Source: G963669295 sp963669295 (GTDB taxonomy: Bacteria > Bacteroidota > Bacteroidia > Flavobacteriales_D > CALLUQ01). From it: DNA of 64,000 nucleotides. Of the stretch, positions 61,726 through 64,000 are shown piece after piece. The position numbers and the translations under genes are program-made. Under the pieces are notes generated by a model, which had not been told where the DNA came from, made no database searches, and was given only the letters and a program-made list of their open reading frames with translations. Position 1 is the stretch's first letter. Each line of letters starts with the position of its first letter. The stretch lies in NCBI GenBank assembly GCA_963669295.1, contig OY769938.1, positions 4,898,001 to 4,962,000 of the forward strand, written 5' to 3'.

Positions 61726-63372
61726 TTATTCCTTCACGAGTTTCCGGGTGATGTAACGTCCACCGGCGGAAAAGTGTAGGAAGTACACGCCTGGCGCCAG
61801 GGACGTTACCGGTACCGATTGCTTACCGGTAACCAAATCAATGGTTTTCACCACCCGGCCTTGTAAGTTGATGATGGATGCCTTTCCATAATGGTTGGTG
61901 CCATTCATCAAGGTTAGCACGGATTTAACAGGAGTTGGGTAGAGTAATAAATTGTTATCGTTCACTTCTTCGTCTATCCCAACTGCTCCGCTGCATAACG
62001 CACTTACAATGGGCATTGTACCTCCCGTTATTTGATAGGCACTGTTGGTACTCACCAGGATGCCTGGCAATTGAGTAAGTATGGTATCCACCACGATGTT
62101 TTCGTTTACAGGAACAAAAGGAGTTGCAGTAGATCGGCAGGTATTGGTAATGTTGTTTAAAGGAATGCTGTATTGCAATGGAATAAATACATTGGCAGCA
62201 GTTTCGAAATTGCTCATTAACTGAATGTTAGAACCAACAACAGCACTTCCAATAATGCTGTTGTCTTTCAAAACAGTATCGAGTTGAATGGATTGCATCA
62301 CATTGCCATCTGTATCGATTTGCGAAACAAAGGGTATACCCACACGACTATTGCCCGCCACACTGTCTTTACTGCCAGTAACATACAACGATTGTTGGTG
62401 GTAATGTAATGCAGTAGCATAGTTTTCTTTGGCTCCAGAAGCATTGTCAAACAGTTCGTGCCACAACACATTGCCGTTAGCATCCAGCTTCACTAAGAAA
62501 TGATCGGGAGCCGATGTAATATTGGCCTCATGTGCTTCACCTAGCACATATACATTTCCTTGTTCATCTTCTACCACATCCACAGGGTAATCAGAAAGTA
62601 GGGTAGGGCCGGTGTAAGGCATGTCGAAAGAGCGGAACCACTGTACATTACCATCTTTATCGGTTTTGGTAATGCCCAGGTAAATGTCGGGGTATTGCGT
62701 TGACTTGTCGAGGTGTTGTTGCAGCAACAATAAATGATTGTCGCCTACCACCATCTTTACCGCACGACTTAAACTCGGGTTGGGGTCGCTTTGATATTTC
62801 TTAATGATTAAAGGAGTAAGGGTAGTATCAAACTTCGCCAGGAATGCGTACGAGGTAACGCCTTCAGGGTTGGCTTCTCCAGCTACCCAAACGTGTTGTC
62901 CGTCGGTAGCAATGGCATAGCCTAATGTGTTGATACTGGCCAATGAATCGATGTCGAATGTAATCGAATTGCTCACTTGCCCATGCTGCACATGCAATAC
63001 GGTACTCATAATGTCCATAATGCTGTTGTAATGATCGATGACCATGTAATGGTTGTTTTTGGTACCGACTATTGCTCTAATGCTTGAGTTAGCCGGTGCG
63101 TTTTGTATGTAATACAGTTTTTCAGGCTGTCCCATCGTATCCATAATGGCATACATCATTTGTCCGCACATGACTCCCGAAGGAGTTCCTGCAACAAAAA
63201 GGTGGGTGCTGTCGGTACTGCTGCTAATTACTTGTAAGTTGGGAGCATAGGAGAATTGGCCGCACCAGAATTCGTAAGACTGATGCTGAGCATAGGAAGA
63301 ATAGAAGCAGGAGCAGAGAAGCGAAGTAAAGAAAATGGTTAGCAAGCGCAGCGTGTAAGAGCGCGTCTTCAT
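61726..63372 (-). CDS. T9SS cargo protein with beta-propeller-like repeats
   Basis: 548 residues. A signal sequence (LLTIFFTSLLCSCFYSSYAQ) is followed by repeats of the SBBP/WD-like kind in which the pattern 'W.R.FD.....' and 'G.VYVLGEA' recur (GNVQWFRSFDMPYTG, GNVYVLGEAHE, NVLWHELFDNASGAKE). A T9SS type A sorting domain ends the protein (LLLYPTPVKSVLTLMNG ... APGVYFLHFSAGGRYITRKLVKE). It is secreted or surface-exposed. Ligand and activity are unknown. It is convergent with the AraC gene. Confidence 0.83.
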   Translation of the reverse strand: MKTRSYTLRLLTIFFTSLLCSCFYSSYAQHQSYEFWCGQFSYAPNLQVISSSTDSTHLFVAGTPSGVMCGQMMYAIMDTMGQPEKLYYIQNAPANSSIRAIVGTKNNHYMVIDHYNSIMDIMSTVLHVQHGQVSNSITFDIDSLASINTLGYAIATDGQHVWVAGEANPEGVTSYAFLAKFDTTLTPLIIKKYQSDPNPSLSRAVKMVVGDNHLLLLQQHLDKSTQYPDIYLGITKTDKDGNVQWFRSFDMPYTGPTLLSDYPVDVVEDEQGNVYVLGEAHEANITSAPDHFLVKLDANGNVLWHELFDNASGAKENYATALHYHQQSLYVTGSKDSVAGNSRVGIPFVSQIDTDGNVMQSIQLDTVLKDNSIIGSAVVGSNIQLMSNFETAANVFIPLQYSIPLNNITNTCRSTATPFVPVNENIVVDTILTQLPGILVSTNSAYQITGGTMPIVSALCSGAVGIDEEVNDNNLLLYPTPVKSVLTLMNGTNHYGKASIINLQGRVVKTIDLVTGKQSVPVTSLAPGVYFLHFSAGGRYITRKLVKE

Positions 63373-63550
63373 AATTTTATAAGAATTATAGTGTAAATAA
63401 AAAGAATTGAATTGCTATTGCTGTATTAATAAATCGTATTCGGATGTCTTGATGAAATTAGGGCGTTTCCATAGTGGTTTTAATTGTGTGATTTAATGTA
63501 TTGTGAATTCCTGAAAATCAAACGTTAATGATACAAGTGATTAGCCTGTT

Positions 63551-64000
63551 TTATGTAAGCCAACGTTTTATTGATTTGACCACTCCTCGTGTTTTTGTTT
63601 TGTCGAGCACGAAGAGCAGTAGTTTTGTTGCCTTCTTTCTTATCCGCATTAATGTGAAAGAATAACTTCCTTTTTTCTCTTCAATGCTAAGGATGTACTC
63701 CTTTGTTTTTGAGTAATCACTTTGAATAATAACGGTATTTTTATTGTACTTAAATACAGCTTGTACGAATTGATTTCCATGGATTAACTCAAAACCATTC
63801 TTAGCGAATAAGTTTGCCAACGTTTCTAAAGAGAAATGGAAAGTATGGGCATTCTGAAAGTACCTTAAGATGTTTGATTCGTAGTTTTTATGAATTTCCT
63901 TAACTCCTGGAACTTCTATATAAATTAATGTATGTTCAGTAATGTTTTCCTTTATTGTTTGCAGCTCGTCATTAAGGTCGAGGATGTGTTCTAATACATG
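63551..64000 (-). CDS. Class I SAM-dependent methyltransferase, partial (5' end outside window)
   Basis: The frame is open from the right edge of the window to a stop at 63551 (149 codons). Reading in from the edge gives HVLEHILDLNDEL, the post-motif II pattern of Methyltransf_23-type enzymes, then IYIEVPGVKE and FHFSLETLANLFAKNGFEL, typical of the C-terminal part of methyltransferases that act on small molecules or glycans. The SAM-binding Gly motif lies outside the window. The C-terminus is basic (KTRGVVKSIKRWLT). The ATG at 63820 is internal and not the start. Confidence 0.75.
   Translation of the reverse strand, partial: HVLEHILDLNDELQTIKENITEHTLIYIEVPGVKEIHKNYESNILRYFQNAHTFHFSLETLANLFAKNGFELIHGNQFVQAVFKYNKNTVIIQSDYSKTKEYILSIEEKKGSYSFTLMRIRKKATKLLLFVLDKTKTRGVVKSIKRWLT

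Overview
The window comes from a Bacteroidota genome, most likely a member of Flavobacteriales or a near relative. Four things support this: type IX secretion (T9SS) cargo with C-terminal sorting domains, promoters with the Bacteroidota -7 box TAnnTTTG sitting very close to start codons, the housekeeping order ligA / DUF6913 / dapA ... bamD / rpoZ / coaBC / DUF4835 / recN, and families largely confined to the phylum. No tRNA, rRNA, insertion sequence, prophage or CRISPR array was recognised.

Positions 1-15,400 are core genome. They hold a partial ribD, then prmC, a small outer-membrane-like protein, ligA, DUF6913 and dapA, followed by two unknown genes, a PLP-dependent acyl-CoA/amino-acid condensing enzyme, bamD-rpoZ-coaBC-DUF4835-recN, fabI, a broken gene with a G9 tract, and a cold-shock gene. 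Positions 15,485-18,407 hold a YdeI/OmdA-like protein, a REC-HTH response regulator and a membrane-anchored protein whose C-terminal half looks like a cytochrome P450 without its haem cysteine.

Positions 18,600-27,860 are the accessory heart of the window. A 1,887-residue DUF4157 protein ends in a PD-(D/E)xK nuclease-like domain and is followed at once by an ankyrin-repeat protein and an 87-residue protein. This reads as a polymorphic toxin with an immunity gene, of the type carried by extracellular contractile injection systems (eCIS), although no eCIS structural gene is present. After another unknown gene comes an array of about twenty exact 21-bp units, each holding a 5-3-5 dyad whose arms covary.

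Positions 27,886-38,397 hold T9SS cargo (BNR-like, YHYH, delta-60 repeat and CUB proteins), a histidine kinase/LytTR pair and a TPR-like cytosolic protein. Positions 38,660-47,262 hold a DEAD-box helicase and two more LytS-type kinase/LytTR regulator pairs. Positions 47,335-56,900 hold a run of small minus-strand genes (SRPBCC protein, HExxH lipoprotein, monooxygenase-like protein), a membrane AraC regulator, an SGNH hydrolase with a MORN-like tail, and two tandem TPR-SpoIIE phosphatases, the second broken by a one-base frameshift. A third TPR-SpoIIE phosphatase follows after a TfoX-like gene. Its last codons have been amplified into a 92-bp tandem array at 59,716-60,256. The window closes with a second membrane AraC regulator, one more T9SS cargo protein and a partial methyltransferase.

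The second half is therefore rich in signal transduction: three kinase/LytTR pairs, two membrane AraC proteins and three SpoIIE-type phosphatases. Several genes there appear to start at TTG or GTG, judged from promoter and terminator positions.
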